Of a stretch of DNA of 64,000 bases, positions 34,043-46,312 are shown in pieces. The position numbers and the translations under genes are program-made. The stretch comes from Prostheceraeus crozeri (Eukaryota > Platyhelminthes > Polycladida > Euryleptidae), in the NCBI GenBank assembly GCA_907163375.1, contig CAJQUW010006329.1, forward strand, positions 1-64,000, written 5' to 3'. Position 1 is the stretch's first letter, and each line of letters begins with the position of its first letter. The notes under the pieces were generated by a model. It saw only the letters and a list, made by a program, of their open reading frames with translations. It had not been told where the DNA came from and searched no databases.

Positions 34043-35250
34043 ATGCCACTGTGCACAACAAAATGGCAATTAACGGCTAGGATAATAAATGGAACAACAA
34101 TTTGCAGCTTCGTTCAAGGAATCAAAGGCTGGAGTTGGTGTTACACACCTGAACAATCCCTGTGTCTGTTTAGGAGGAGTTTTATTATTAATATCAAAAA
34201 GCATCTGAAGCATCATCTTTCCTCTCTCACAATAAAGAGCTATGCTGTAAATCATGAAGTCCGACTCAGGTATGAATCTAAGTACTAAACATACGAGTGC
34301 TAGTATTACCGAACTTAAATTCACAGAAGCACTGAAATGCTTTTTGAGTACTAATATGATGAAGCATCAATGTCAATAAATTCAGTTAACAAGCAGTGAC
34401 TGTGGGAGCATGTGACGCCTATCAAACGGTCAACATAGCAGTTCATGGTTCCTACAGCGAAACTATATCAAAAAATGCCATGCGGCATATCTAACCCGCT
34501 ATATCACATGCGCACATCCATCGAAGAACTGCTTTGGCAATTAAACACGAATGCATTTGGATCAATAAAATATGCACAAGAATCAAAGCGCAGTCGGTAA
34601 AGTGGGTAAGCGCTGACAAGTCTAAAATCACTGTCGGAGAAAATGATAGACACTGGCAGGACTCAAAGCACTGTCGGTGAGGATGCTTTTGATTGAAATT
34701 GATGTCTTAGGTTCATAAAGAGGATGTCGATGAAATGTTACAGATTGGTCTTTGCAGGATCGCTTCTTGGTTCATTGTACCCACTTCGATATGCAGGAAC
34801 ACAAAACTGTCATTATCTCAGCACTCGCTAATGTTGCTGCAGGAACTATGAGTTGCCATGTTGACCGTTTGATAGGCGTCACTTGTTCCCACAGTCACTG
34901 CTTGTTAACTGAATTTATTGACATTGATGCTTCATCATGTTAGTACTCAAAAAGCATTTCAGTGCTTCTGTGAATTTAAGTTCGGTAATTCTAGCACTCG
35001 TATGTTTAGTACTTAGATTCATACCTGAGTAGGACTTCATGATTTACAGTATAGTTCTTTATTGTGAGAGATGAAAGATGATGCTTCATATGCTTTTTGA
35101 TATTAATAAAACTCCTTCTAAACAGACACAGGGATTGTTAAGGCGTGTTACACCAACTCCAGCCGTTGATTCCTTGAACGAAGCTGCAAATTGTTGTTCC
35201 ATTTATTATTCTAGCCGCTCATTGCTATTGTGTTGTGCGCAGGGTACAGA
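34043..35250. repeat. Foldback element in intron 2
   Basis: About 34043-34460 recurs inverted at about 34840-35248 with few differences by eye, around a spacer of roughly 380 bp. The arms begin near TGCCACTGTGCACAACA and no coding frame is shared with a known transposase. It is probably a non-autonomous foldback or MITE-like insertion; transcription through it would give a long hairpin in the pre-mRNA. Confidence 0.75.
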
Positions 35251-35569
35251 AAAATAAGTTCTAAGAAGTGGGGATAAAGGGTAATGTGTCTGTGATTCAC
35301 CATTGGAACTCTAAAGTCATTGGCTAAATTGGATGCCCAAAAAAGATGTTTAGAACCGGATATTTTGTTAGCTAGTGACATTCAGATATTCTTTGTGATT
35401 TAATAGGCAAGAAGAACTATTTGAAAGAAATATCACAAGTGCTGAGCTCAGACAAGGCAATAGTAAAGAAATACCAAACCGAAGTTCTAGACTATGCATG
35501 ATCGTTGTGACTATACGTCGGCCTGTTAAGGTTTGAAGGACTAGTAATATATTGATGATTGCATTTCAG

Positions 35570-35727
35570 AGTCGCGAACTAGTCAAATTAGTGCATGGGT
35601 TGGAAATATCCCATTTACTTCGAATCTTGGATCAGATCTTGCGGCCGACTATAAAAAAATCGCCTTTATCGACCATGACAATCCCAATGAGAAGCTAACG
35701 ATTTATCCAGAATTCGCATCATCGAAT
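35570..35727 (+). CDS. Exon 3 of the lectin-like gene: middle of second domain
   Basis: Acceptor TTGCATTTCAG ends at 35569. Two entry bases complete the split codon from exon 2 (GAG), and the frame runs SRTSQISAWVGNIPFTSNLG, then AADYKKIAFIDHDNPNEKLT, to IYPEFASSN before the donor GTAAGT at 35728. The exon is 158 bp and ends in phase 0. The ISAWVGN segment corresponds to the I.VGN strand of F5/8C-like domains that follows the IDL..Y.I strand of exon 2. Confidence 0.7.
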
Positions 35728-36956
35728 GTAAGTTTGCATGCCAGATATTTTAGTCTGCAGATGATTAATTCAGCAAGGTTATGTCCTTGTCAATGTTTTG
35801 ATTCCATGTTGAAATCGGATGTCAAGACAGAAGCAGAGACAGGCGCGTAGTTTACCAAACGACGGGAGATCATACAGCTGATGCACAAAGTAAACTCCGT
35901 TTTATTTTAAAGTTGATCATGTTCATTAAAGCCTATAATAATAGGTAGTGCATCACTTCTCATTCAAAAATCGATAGGAAGAAATGGACAACGCAATGTC
36001 ACTGTGAAGTTTCATTAAAACAATGAGTGCTTACAGAAAATGCGCTGCTTGCATGAATGTTTATCAAGTTGCAGAGATAGGTCACAGTGTGGAAGCTAAC
36101 GATTGTGGGTTTAACCCTCAGAGACTTGAGTCTTTTCAACCCTCTGAGACCTGAGACAGTGAGACCTGATGGGGTCCAGTGGACCACTTTTACAGGTTCT
36201 TAGTTTACTTGCTTAAATCGATGTCAAATCATCAGGAAAGTTGATTTTTAGTAAAGCAATGATGTTTGCATGTAGCAGGCGATAAAAGTAATGTTTTGAG
36301 CTTCTTTTAGCTTTCTCAGTAAACACATACCAAAATGTTGTGGTTTTGTAATTCAACGACAAATATCACAGTATCAGTTACACCAGGAGGCGGCTTCACG
36401 ATGTTTGATGTCGCCACATAACCTCAGAGAGTTGATTTTCACGAAATTGATTTATTCCATGCAGCAGAATCCTCAAATTTGTCAATTGCTTCAAATGTAT
36501 CCATGCCAATCAGAAATAGACATAAACTGAGTCCTAATTACTGCATTTTTGACCTTCAAACCAGCGGTGGAGATCTCAAACTCATCAATTACTATACTGT
36601 GTAGACATTTCCAACAATCTGTTTTTAGTGCTGAACCATGAATACAATGATAGGATTCATTTTGAACATTGTTTCATGCTGATTTGTTTGTACACGATTA
36701 TGTGTAAAAGCAAAATATTCACATTTTGCGATCTTCAAACACAACGCGTATGTATGAACATGATGTAAGCAATGAATGAATGATTTAACTCTTTATTCAA
36801 CATCGTGGACATTTTAGAAATCATTTTTCACCTGACAGTAAAACCTTTGTGATGATGTGAATATCTACACCCTTTGAGACCTGAGAGGGGGTCCAGTGTA
36901 CCACCTTAGCCTACCTAGCATGCTTCTACTGATTCAATTGAAACGAAGTAACACAT

Positions 36957-37405
36957 GCAGCACGGTGCGTCTGAATGAGGTTTTGGATTAAAAAAATATA
37001 TCATCGCCGAAACCAAATTTTTTGAGCTTAGTGACCCTCTAGGAATGGGAAATGAGCAAAAAGAAAATCCTCTAAAGTACAGATTTTTATCTACGGCCTA
37101 TTTTCAAAATGGCAGCCATTTTTTCGTAAAACTCGCATGTCTAATGCATTTATTAGGACTTAAGGCATGCTACATCACATGAATTAGCATTTTCTGATCA
37201 CAGAAGAGTAATTCATGCAATATTTAAAATCATAGAAGGGTGCCATGCAGTTGAACTACTGTTTATAAGTAGTATGTCGTGTCTTGAACAGTATTTCTTA
37301 ACTTCGGAATATAATGTCGATTAAAAAATGTTTTATTTGCTACTTTCGTTTGAAGGTGAATTTATCCTGGTAAGACAAAGCAAAAAGTCACAAGTTTGAT
37401 TGAAA
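36957..37405. repeat. Left inverted arm of the TTAA element
   Basis: Inverse of 39743-40180 with a few substitutions and a one-base length change by eye. Confidence 0.8.
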
Positions 37406-37529
37406 TAAGCATGTATTCATTCAGAAAACACGAACAGGACAAGCATCATAAAAATTAATTCATCAAATATGTCAAATATATCAAACACAAACAGATCGCA
37501 ACAATCGATCAGAAAACTGGAGATGATTT

Positions 37530-39494
37530 TCAAAAAATTTTGAAGTTTTTCCATGTGTCTCCAAAACTGTGATGTAGAGACTCAATACATTGCTCACTGT
37601 ATTGGCCGAATCCTCTTCGTGTGTACTCACAGAATTCTGGTACATGGAATATGATAGCGTGGATCTTGGGAGTCACATTCAGAGGCAGCTGTTCATATGC
37701 CGCCTGAAACTCACTGATGTATCTCCTGAATTGTGGCTGCAGGGAAGCTCCAAAGCAAGAATTCACAACATCATTGAAGCAACGAAAGTCCGTCACAAAT
37801 TTCAAGACACTGGAATTATTTGGAGACATCGCCTCAAGTAAATCGACATTGCGCAAGAGACTCCTGCCACTGTTTCCAGTGAAGGTGCCTCCGTGCATTG
37901 CCTTAGGCACTACATTGCATTTACGTAGCCACAACTCTGCACTCCTCCATTCCTTCTCAAGACCAGAAAAAAGTGTAGCTGTGGGTCCAGACAGCAGATG
38001 AAGCTCTGGAGGGGGGATGCTTTCAATAATGGGAGTGGAAGAATCTGATGTGTGCACTATGGACGGATGAATGACATTAGTAAATTTCATTGCATTTCGT
38101 TTGTCCCTAGTCTACCGGACTCAAAATATTTCCAGAACTGATCACTCAGAGAAGCCATTGTCCGCGGAGCACTTATAACTCCTAGTCTGCCTTTTTCCGC
38201 AGTGCACCAGCTACATGGATGCTTGCTTCCATGTGGCATGAGCCCTAAAAGCATGTTGCACAATTTCAAATCACATGGAATGGAAAATTGGTGCCACATA
38301 GCATTCAATCCTGCTTTGATCCACAACAATTTGACATTGTTGTAATTTTCCTGAACATCTGGTATTAATGCTACTATCATACAACGCTTGACACCAGAGT
38401 CTTTGAACGTGCAACTTAATCACGAAGACAGGTAACGGCGGGATTGAGAAGTCGCACCTTGCTCATCTAATTCAAAGACTGCTAGACCGATCTTGAGAAA
38501 CCCCCCCCCCCTCACCTCCATCAATACCAATGCGAATGAGCAAATCATATCTACTCAAGTTCCTCTTGGTCATAATTCGATCAATTAGTTCATCAACATC
38601 TTTGCAGAAAACTGCAGATCTGGAACATCTATCGCTCACTTTATCTTTTGCAAGGCAGAGGAAATCCAATTCCTCCACAGCAAACAGTTCATCTAACTCG
38701 TGGGTGACTCTGGATAGTTTGGACTTTAGCCCGGGTTCAATAACAGTTCGAGACTCGGTGGCATAACGAATATTCTTACTAAACTTAGACATTTGCCTAT
38801 CACTCAAACTCAAATCAGTTTGAATGTGAGAAAGATCGACAGCCGACAACTGAGTAGGCGATTTCAGAGTCATTGTATTCTTTGTCTTACCACTTAATGT
38901 TGAAAGAGATGTTACCACGTTGTCGATGATTCGGCTAGCAACTCGTTGTTTTGTCACTTTGCTGGAGGAGTTCAACAGATTGTCAATGTTGGATATCTTT
39001 TGGCGCTTTGATAGACAAGATTCTTTTGAATGAGAACATCCTCGATTAAGTTTCGAAAAGCAGAGACCACATACCTTGAAACTCGATGCTGCTGTAATGG
39101 TTTCCTTGTTCGATGGACGACCAGGAGATTTCTTCATCCTTACGGCGTCCTGTTTGTCAACTCGAGCAACACAACAAATTCGGCAAGAACACGTAGATGG
39201 TGAACGAAGGATAATTGGCCGACGAGGATCATAATCATCAGACAGGGGTAAGCTCACTTCATGTCCGTTCCGCATTTTGGAAAGTAGCAAATAACATCCA
39301 TTGCACAATGCCTCCGGAAAGTTAGGATTTTCTCCATCGTAGCCATCAATGACGAAGTCCTGAATACTCCTGACATCCGTAGCAGAAAGCTTCCGAGAGC
39401 CCTTGCGACAGCAAACGGCGCAAACGCGTTTTCTATTTTCATTGTGACTTCTGTCAACGGCGTCTATCGCAGTTTCATCACCTGCCGCAGCCAT
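37530..39494 (-). pseudogene. Decayed transposase of the TTAA element, family not recognised
   Basis: The first frame (39494-38472) starts MAAAGDETAIDAVDRSHNEN and has a zinc-binding N-terminus: CAVC...CNGC (residues 25-70), CSCRIC and CGLCF...C. It ends at RIGIDGGEG, where a G-run (38503-38514 region) shifts the frame; the next frame continues GFLKIGLAVFELDEQG, meets a TGA near 38418 and goes on to LIPDVQENYNNVKLLW, CDLKLCNMLLGL and HPCSWC. Another shift near 38100 leads to the last frame (38090-37530), ending GQYSEQCIESLHHSF. IGIDGG, CDLKL and SEQ..ES suggest a D, D, E triad. It is not a piggyBac transposase. About three lesions. Confidence 0.6.
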
Positions 39495-39742
39495 CTTACT
39501 GGTGTACTAATGAATTTCGACAGTTCACGTCTGATTTAAGCTTGGATGTTGCAAAAATCAATTCATAGCTCTCAGATGAGTACCCATTCAAATACATTGC
39601 AACATGAACAACATGCTGCGTCATATGTACCATAGAAAGGTGCAAGCTAATATTTTGAATTTATGCGAATGTCTATTTTGTTAGAACATAGAAAGCTACT
39701 CAACCCTGAACACGAGCTTTGTTCAGTGTATTTCAGTAAAAT

Positions 39743-40180
39743 TTGCGACTTTTTGCTTTGTCTTACCAGGATAAATTCACCTTCAAACGAAAGTAGCAAA
39801 TAAAACATTTTTTAATCGACATTATATTCCGAAGTTAAGAAATACTGTACAAGACACGACATACTACTTATAAACAGTAGTTCAACTGCATGGCACCCTT
39901 CTATGATTTTAACTATTGTATGAATTACTCTTCTGTGATCAGAAAATGCTAATTCATGTGATGTAGCATGCCTTAAGTCCTAATAAATGCATTAGACATG
40001 CGAGTTTTACGAAAAAATGGCTGCCATTTTGAAAATAGGCCGTAGATAAAAATCTGTACTTTAAAGGATTTTCTTTTTGCTCATTTCCCATTCCTAGAGG
40101 GTCACTAAGCTCAAAAAATTTGGTTTCGGCGATGATATATTTTTTTAATCCAAGACCTCATTCAGACGAACCGTGGCAGA
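39743..40180. repeat. Right inverted arm of the TTAA element
   Basis: Inverse of 36957-37405; lies upstream of the transposase start on the - strand and so would contain its promoter. Confidence 0.8.
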
Positions 40181-40495
40181 TTCACTGTCAAATATGACGA
40201 TTTTACATGAGTATGAGCGGTTGATATATCCTCAGCTCAAAAAGTAAAATAGAAAAATATGGCTCCAGGGTGCACTGCACCACCCTCAGAGACCTGAGGG
40301 TTAAGATGCAACATACCCCTTGCAAGGGTGTGTTGGACAGTTTTCTAATCAAGCCGACCTGACGGCTCCTGATGCTTCAAACCATCGGGTTTATCTTTAA
40401 TATGTTGTTATAGAGCGCTACTGTTGTTCTTATTTAATACAGTACGCTTGTGTTCTTAGTGTTTGGTTTAAAAAATCCTACAATTTTACCTGCAG

Positions 40496-40666
40496 GCAGT
40501 GAAATCACCACTTTGTGAACAAGACAAGTGCACAAAGCGATTTATACATTTGGATTTAGTATTTCTTGAAACCTTACATACTGCATGCACAAAAAGAGTT
40601 GCCATCAGATTTATTATTAACAGAAGATGCTGCCTGATAACAATATACATTCACCGATGCTACTGA
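40496..40666 (+). CDS. Exon 4 (last) of the lectin-like gene: end of second domain
   Basis: A pyrimidine-rich tract and CCTGCAG end at 40495. Entered in phase 0 from exon 3, the frame gives AVKSPLCEQDKCTKRFIHLD, then HTACTKRVAIRFIINRRC and CLITIYIHRCY before TGA at 40664-40666. C..KRVAIRF...CLITIYIH parallels the closing C..ARFISI...MCEVYIYG of domain 1, so the second domain is completed here. No donor in a suitable phase occurs before the stop. The Cys-rich, basic end departs from the CEVEVYG consensus. Total protein about 405 residues: signal peptide, domain, Thr-rich spacer, domain. Confidence is lower than for the other exons because the exon is short. Confidence 0.55.
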   Translation, partial: AVKSPLCEQDKCTKRFIHLDLVFLETLHTACTKRVAIRFIINRRCCLITIYIHRCY

Positions 40667-40850
40667 CAGGTTACAATTTCTTATTAGCTTATTTAATTTT
40701 CTATTACTGAGACGTTTACGAACGGCGGTTCAAAATGCACATTATTGATCATCTTTATTAGTTTACTCTTTCCTTTGCTTGACACATTCCTATTTATGAA
40801 ATCTATAATTCTCAAAACTGCATTTTACTAGCATTCTTTGTGGGACCGAG

Positions 40851-40856
40851 AATAAA
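40851..40856 (+). terminator. Poly(A) signal AATAAA
   Basis: First AATAAA after the stop codon of exon 4, 185 bp downstream; suitable for the end of the lectin-like transcript. Confidence 0.5.
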
Positions 40857-40869
40857 GTATGCTACCCTC

Positions 40870-42255
40870 ATTTATTTGCACTTTTTTCCCTAGGAATGGA
40901 AGGCAGCATATTTTCTTAAACATAACTCTGATGTCATCTTGTGTTTGTAACATATATAGGGATTTAAGTAACACTAAATTCACATGTAGAGTAATGAATT
41001 TTACAGGACTAGGATGGAAATTGACTCCAGTCGCGGCACTGCCGGGAGAACCATGTTGGGGCATGAATGATCAATGAAGATCTTAGCATTGCACATGTCA
41101 CTGATTCCAACCCAATCATGCATTGGTTGACAGGTGTTTCAAAATGTGAAGTAGCGCCGTTATTGTGCATTGATGATGATGTGCATTATTGACATTTCCG
41201 CTCTAGAGATTTTGTTGTCATCTATTTATATGTCTTGAATCCACCACAAACATAGAATGTGCGAACTTCCATTCTACTGCGACTTGCCTTTACACCTTAG
41301 TGAACATGCAATCAGCACATTTCCTGTTATCCTTCACTCGCTCTTTTTATGAAGCTTCACACAGTGACATTTCGGTGTACACCTACATGTATATAGTCCG
41401 TCCCCTAAATTGCACAAAACGAAAAGTTCTTTTTTTTCTTATCATCATCAAGTTTAGTTGTAACAGATTACTAAATTTATTCACTTGGTCAGCAGAGACG
41501 CTTTGATTAGGAGACAATGTCGTTTGCCTTATTAAACTAAGTAGTGATTGAAAGGTTGCTGGATAGCTGATCATTTCATGTCATCCGTGATCATGTTCCT
41601 CTTGTCATTATCGAATGAGTTACTAAAAATCTAATTGATCCACTCAACAGACTCAAGCACAGCAACTAACAACGTGAAGAAAATGCTATTGCAGTTCCAT
41701 AGATGCAGACAAGCAGCAGCCCTTGTCTACTGGTCAGAGACTCGAAATCTTTTAACCTCAAATGTGGAAAATAATGCTTTACCAAATGGTTAAGGATGAA
41801 AATAATACAAACTTCAAGTTTGTCAGCGAACGGATGGGCCGATTCAATCGTTAGTAATAAAAGTTATTAAGTTGCGTGCAGTTGACCGTTAAAACATTGT
41901 CATGCTTTTAAGTCTGCGGACCACAACTGACCAAAAGCAACGTAAATGCTCTGCCAATTTGAAGTACTGAACATAACCTTTCACATGATATACAAGTTCA
42001 TTGAAAATGATTATCTTCATTATTGAATAATCGTGTCAGATGCTTTTAAGAGGCAATTTTCGGCAAAATGTGCTGGTCAGTTGATGGCCAGGAACAGTAG
42101 CGCCCTTATAATTGCCATTTTTAATGAAAAATTCAGTGTCACTTTTCGTCAATTATATTTGGCCGGTAAAAAATTAATTATGTTCAAATAAAAGTGGATG
42201 AACCACGTTTCGTACCACAGACACTTCAAGGACCGATGTGTGCTGACAACAATGA
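40870..42255. other. Intergenic DNA, no gene recognised
   Basis: Short open frames only, on both strands. Nothing with a domain signature. Confidence 0.5.
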
Positions 42256-42257
42256 CA

Positions 42258-42570
42258 AGCGGTCGCAAGTTCAGAAGGAACAGAGGAAGCTGCATAATGA
42301 ATCCTGTAGCGTTGAAGAGCGTGGGACGCCGAAGTAATGTCTATTTCTGCACACTTTGATATCTGCTATTGATCAACCTTTAATAAAATAAAGTGCTGAT
42401 GCGGAACAGCAGATTGATGAGACTTGCTTGGTGTCTGTCATCCATGTATTTTTAAAAGCGAGTTCATTAACCGGTCACGGGATGCAGGTGATTTTCATAG
42501 CGCGGTCGCAAATTCAAAAGAAATTAAGAAAGCTGCATAATGAATCCTGTCGCGTTGAAGAGCATGGAAT
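42258..42570. repeat. Duplicated block of about 70 bp
   Basis: The segment around GAAGCTGCATAATGAATCCT at about 42260-42330 recurs at about 42500-42570 with roughly a dozen changes. The second copy is directly followed by the A-rich 3' end of the RTE element, so the LINE inserted at its edge. Confidence 0.65.
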
Positions 42571-45500
42571 TTTTTTTATTTTTATTTTTTCATAACAACC
42601 CCTTTCTCCCATATAACTGGGGTAGGTGGGATTCATACAAACAAGATAAAAAGGAGACAGTTCATATACACCATAAAATTCATGGAAACACAAACTAGCT
42701 GCAGTCCACAACCATCAGGGTAACACCACATGAAACGATATCAGGAAATACAGTCAAGTAACAAGTAAAATGTCAGCCGCTCCATACTTCAACCACATTG
42801 TGCACAGTTCTCCGCCATACGACTCTGTCTTCTGCGTCGCTTCTCCAACTTCTCCAATCTTCCTTCGTCTTCTGGAAATCTCTTTTGACACAGTCACTCC
42901 AACGAATTCTCGGTCTTCCTCTTCTTCGCACACTCATTTCTTGCTCCATTTGCCTGGGTAGCCTCTGCTCATTCATTCTTGCCACATGTCCGGCCCAAGA
43001 TAGTCTCCTTCCCACAATCTTCTGAGTCATCGTTCGTTTCAGTCCGACTTCGAGTCTCATTTCTGCAAGTTTTCTTCTGTCAACCAACTTCACTCCACAC
43101 AACCTCCTCAGCCAATTTTTCTCGCACACTTGCAGTCTATCTTGCTGATCTTTGGTGAGCGCCATTGTTTCCAGACCATATGTGACTGCTGGAATTACAC
43201 ACACCTCTAACACTTTCCGTCTGATATCTTTGCTGATCCTTCTGTCTCCCAACACTCCTGCCACTTTCTGATAGTCTCCGACCCCTGCTCTAATTCTCCT
43301 ATTCACTTCCATTTCGCTCCGCCCATCTTCCGCCACCACACCTCCCAAGTACTTGAAACCCTTTGTCTGCTTTAGCTGAATTCCTTGCACCTCAACACTT
43401 ATGTCCCTTGGCTCCTTTCCGACCCACATTACTTCCGTCTTATCCAAATTGATGCGCAGACCATGCCTTTGGAAATTCTGCGCCCACTTTTCCAGTTGAT
43501 CTTGTAGCTCCACCTCGTCTTTCGTTATCACAGCTAGATCGTCAGCATACATTATCTTGTTCATTGCATCATGTTCTTCGCTTTTCCTTGACAACAATTT
43601 CATAATCAGAATGAACAAAAATGAACTTAAAGCACTTCCTTGTCTGAGCCCTGTTTTTATTTGGAAATCTTTGCTGATGCTATCTCCAACAATCACTGCC
43701 GCTCTGGTTCTTTCGTACATCTTTTCGATAAGTATCACCTCTCTCTCCAGCATTTAACCATCTCAGGGTTGCCACCACTAGGGGTCTAGGGACGCTGTCA
43801 TAAGCTTTCTCTAAATCTACGAATCCTATCGCTGTTTTCTTCTCTTTCAATCATCTTCTCCATCTTCTGTCTCACCGCAAACATACCATCCGATGTACTT
43901 CTACCCTTTCTGAAACCTTGCTGCTCCTCTCCAATTTCGTGTTCCACTTGTGATCTCAGCCTTCCGTCGATTATGCGCTCCAACAATTTCATCACTTGAC
44001 TTAGAATAGTGATTCCTCTGTATTTCTCAGGGTCCTGTCGACTTCCTTTTCCATTCCATGTGGGGACAATCAAACCCAGCCTCCAGTCCTCTGGGATTTC
44101 CCCTTTTTCATAGCCCAGCCGAAAAAGTCTAGCTAGCCATTCAATACCTGTTTTCCCCGCTGCCCTCAACATTTCGGTCGTTATTTCATCCTTGCCAGTT
44201 GCTTTTCCTGTCTTCATCTTTCTCAATGAGGTCTCGATTTCTTCTGTCTTGATTTTCTTCTCTACCGTCTTCGATCTCACACTACAAGGAAGTTCAACTT
44301 CGCTGCGCCCTTCGTTGTTCAGCAACTCTTGAAAATATTCTTTCCACACCTTCATGATCTGCTGCGGACACGAAACAATCACTCCGTCTTTGTTTCTTAC
44401 ATCCTGGACGTCCACCACATCCTTCTCTTCCTGCTCCCTTGCTTTTGCGAGTCGGTAAATTTGTTTTCTTCCTCTATCATTCTCTATCGCTTCATACAGC
44501 CCTCGCTCTGCCTCTTCTTTTGCCTGTGCCACTACCGTCTTTGTTTGATTCTTGATTTCCCTATACTTTCGTGTTAAAACCTCCTTCTTCGCTTTGTCAT
44601 CACTCACGCTTTCTACCTCCTTCCAGGCTGTTCTTTTCTCTTTCGTCACCTTTCTGACTTCTTCATTCCACCACCATTGCTGTTTTCGACGGCCCCCATT
44701 CTTTCCATTTGTCCTGCCGACTACCTTCTCTGCTGTTCCGATGAATGCTTTTCTGAACAGATCCCACTCCTCTTCGACTCCACCAGGGGTTTCGCTCAGT
44801 TTACAGAAGGCATCATTGATCTCACTTTCGTATTCTTCTAACTTTTCTCCCTTACATCTCCACCACCTGATGATTTTCCTTCCCAGTCGTTTCTTTTCTT
44901 GCCTCTCCGTATACCGTAGCGTCCAAACCTGTAGCTTGTGCTGAGTTGTCACGTGTTCACTTGATCCTCAACTTCTGGTTCTGTTTCATTACAATCCAAT
45001 CGATTTCGGTCCTGTGCTCCCCACTTCTGTATGTGATCTTGTGCGATTCTCTTTTCTGGAAAAACGTCTGAACTATGGTCAACCCATTTCTTTCGACCAG
45101 CTGCAACCACTCTCTGCCCTCCGCCTTTCTCTCTCCCCATCCGAATTGACCAACACTCCTCTCTTCCCCTTGCATCCGTTGCCCGATATGCGCATTGAAA
45201 TCACCTGCTAAACAAAATATTTCATCCTCACCTACTAAATGTATCATTTCCTCAATCTTTTCTCTGAATTCGTTTTTCTCTCTATGGTTCCGTCCTACTT
45301 GTGGGGCATAGACGGACATCACACATTTTCTTCGAACCGATCGTTAGCCAAACCAACAAGATCCTACCTTTCCACCTCTCCGTACGCCACACCTTCTCAA
45401 CAAGATCCTTCACCAGAATCACACCCACCCCATCAGACTTTCCATCCCCTCCTGCATGAATCAGTTTGAACCCATCTCAAAGCATCCTTGCTCTATCCGA

Positions 45501-46140
45501 CTTCCACTTCGTTTCCTGTACACACAAAATCTTACACCTTCTCCTCTTCATAAAATCCACTACTTCAGCACTCCTCCCCGACAACGTTCCCACATTCAAA
45601 GTCGCCATCCTAATCAGTTTTTCTTCGGGTCTTCGCATATTTTTCACCGATGCCCGGTTTTTCGGCGCGTCGGTTGCCCCGGACGCGGTAGCCTCCGCCG
45701 ATTTATCCTTTACTTGCATGAATCCTTAAACGAATGGGTCAGAATACTCCTATACAGCGCTGCCCTGACTGTCCTGTTGGAGGTTTTCTGTTAGGGGTTT
45801 CTCCCTTAGCCTTTGATTTGCCCCAAGGCGCGGACTAGCCTTTTTCGTTCGAGGCGCCAATCCTGTAGCAGCCTGACATCCAAACGTTGTTGTCTCCCAC
45901 GGAGCAGCAGGGGTGAAAGGTTTTATGGCGCCATAGCTCGCCAGGTGATTCCTTCATTGAGCGTACTTGAGGTATTTCTTGAGAGCCCCAGCCACCACCT
46001 GGTTGCTCCACCTCGCCCTCTGGAAATCACCGCCGGTTGGTCCGCGGCTACTTATTTAGGCCGAAACCCTTATTCGTAGCGAACCTCTATATCTAGAGGC
46101 CTTACGCTATCCGCCACCTGCGGACGCCCCAGCTGTCCCC
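42571..46140 (-). mobile_element. RTE-clade LINE, near full length
   Basis: A 3.57-kb copy on the - strand. The 5' region (46140-45730) is GC-richer non-coding DNA starting near GGGGACAGCTGGGGCGTC. Then come an EEP endonuclease, an RT and a short 3' end with an A-rich tail AAAATAAAAATAAAAAA (about 42571-42590 read on -). The order and the motifs MATLNVGTLSGR and WAGHVARM are those of RTE/BovB-type LINEs. No clear target duplication was found; the right flank has ATGATTACTTATA in tandem twice (46147-46175). Confidence 0.8.
42773..45719 (-). pseudogene. RTE ORF2: endonuclease and reverse transcriptase, several breaks
   Basis: EEP part 1 (45719-45478) has LIRMATLNVGTLSGRSAEVV and ILCVQETKWK; a TGA follows in frame (45475-45477). 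EEP part 2 (45322-44957) has the catalytic LAGDFNAHIG and TEIDWIV. RT part 1 (44952-43798) has KTGKATGKDEITTEML, EKYRGITIL and QQGFRKGRSTSDGMF. A frameshift near 43840 hides motif A (FVDLEKAYDSV in another frame), and a second near 43755 leads to RT part 2 (43753-42773) with TGLRQGSALSSFLF, MYADDLAVI (about 43535-43560), FKYLGGVV and the C-terminal WLRRLCG...SWAGHVARM...RRRGRPRIRW. In all one stop and about four frameshifts. The catalytic motifs themselves are intact, so decay is moderate. Confidence 0.85.
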
Positions 46141-46312
46141 AAATTATGATTACTTATAATGATTACTTATAATGAATGCTTTGGCGTCGAAGGTGTCTTG
46201 AGCAGGTTATGAACACATAGTATGCTGCATATTGAAAGCAGAAGGATATTGGAAGTAAATGAGCAGTAACACAGTAAAGCAAGTCAAGCGGCAAAGCAAG
46301 AAGCATGGTGGT

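Larger units (their letters stand above)
36115..40300 (-). mobile_element. TTAA-flanked DNA transposon with long inverted arms
   Basis: The unit begins CCCTCAG at 36115 and ends with the inverse CTGAGGG at 40300, with TTAA directly outside on both sides (36111-36114, 40301-40304), as for piggyBac and Kolobok elements. Inverted arms of about 445 bp (36957-37405 and 39743-40180) enclose the transposase gene on the - strand. The right end contains a palindrome CCCTCAGAGACCTGAGGG; related words recur at about 36131-36175 and 36868-36905, so the left end has an extra 750 bp, possibly a second insertion of a relative. It fills intron 3 of the lectin-like gene. Confidence 0.7.

Noticed and set aside
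40859-41077. 72-codon + strand frame just after the lectin gene
   Set aside because: It follows the AATAAA of exon 4 and has no family resemblance or splice signals.
44329-45794. Several + strand frames of 76-130 codons
   Set aside because: Antisense shadows of the RTE LINE; they are rich in Ser, Leu and Pro as expected from the complement of Lys/Glu-rich coding sequence.
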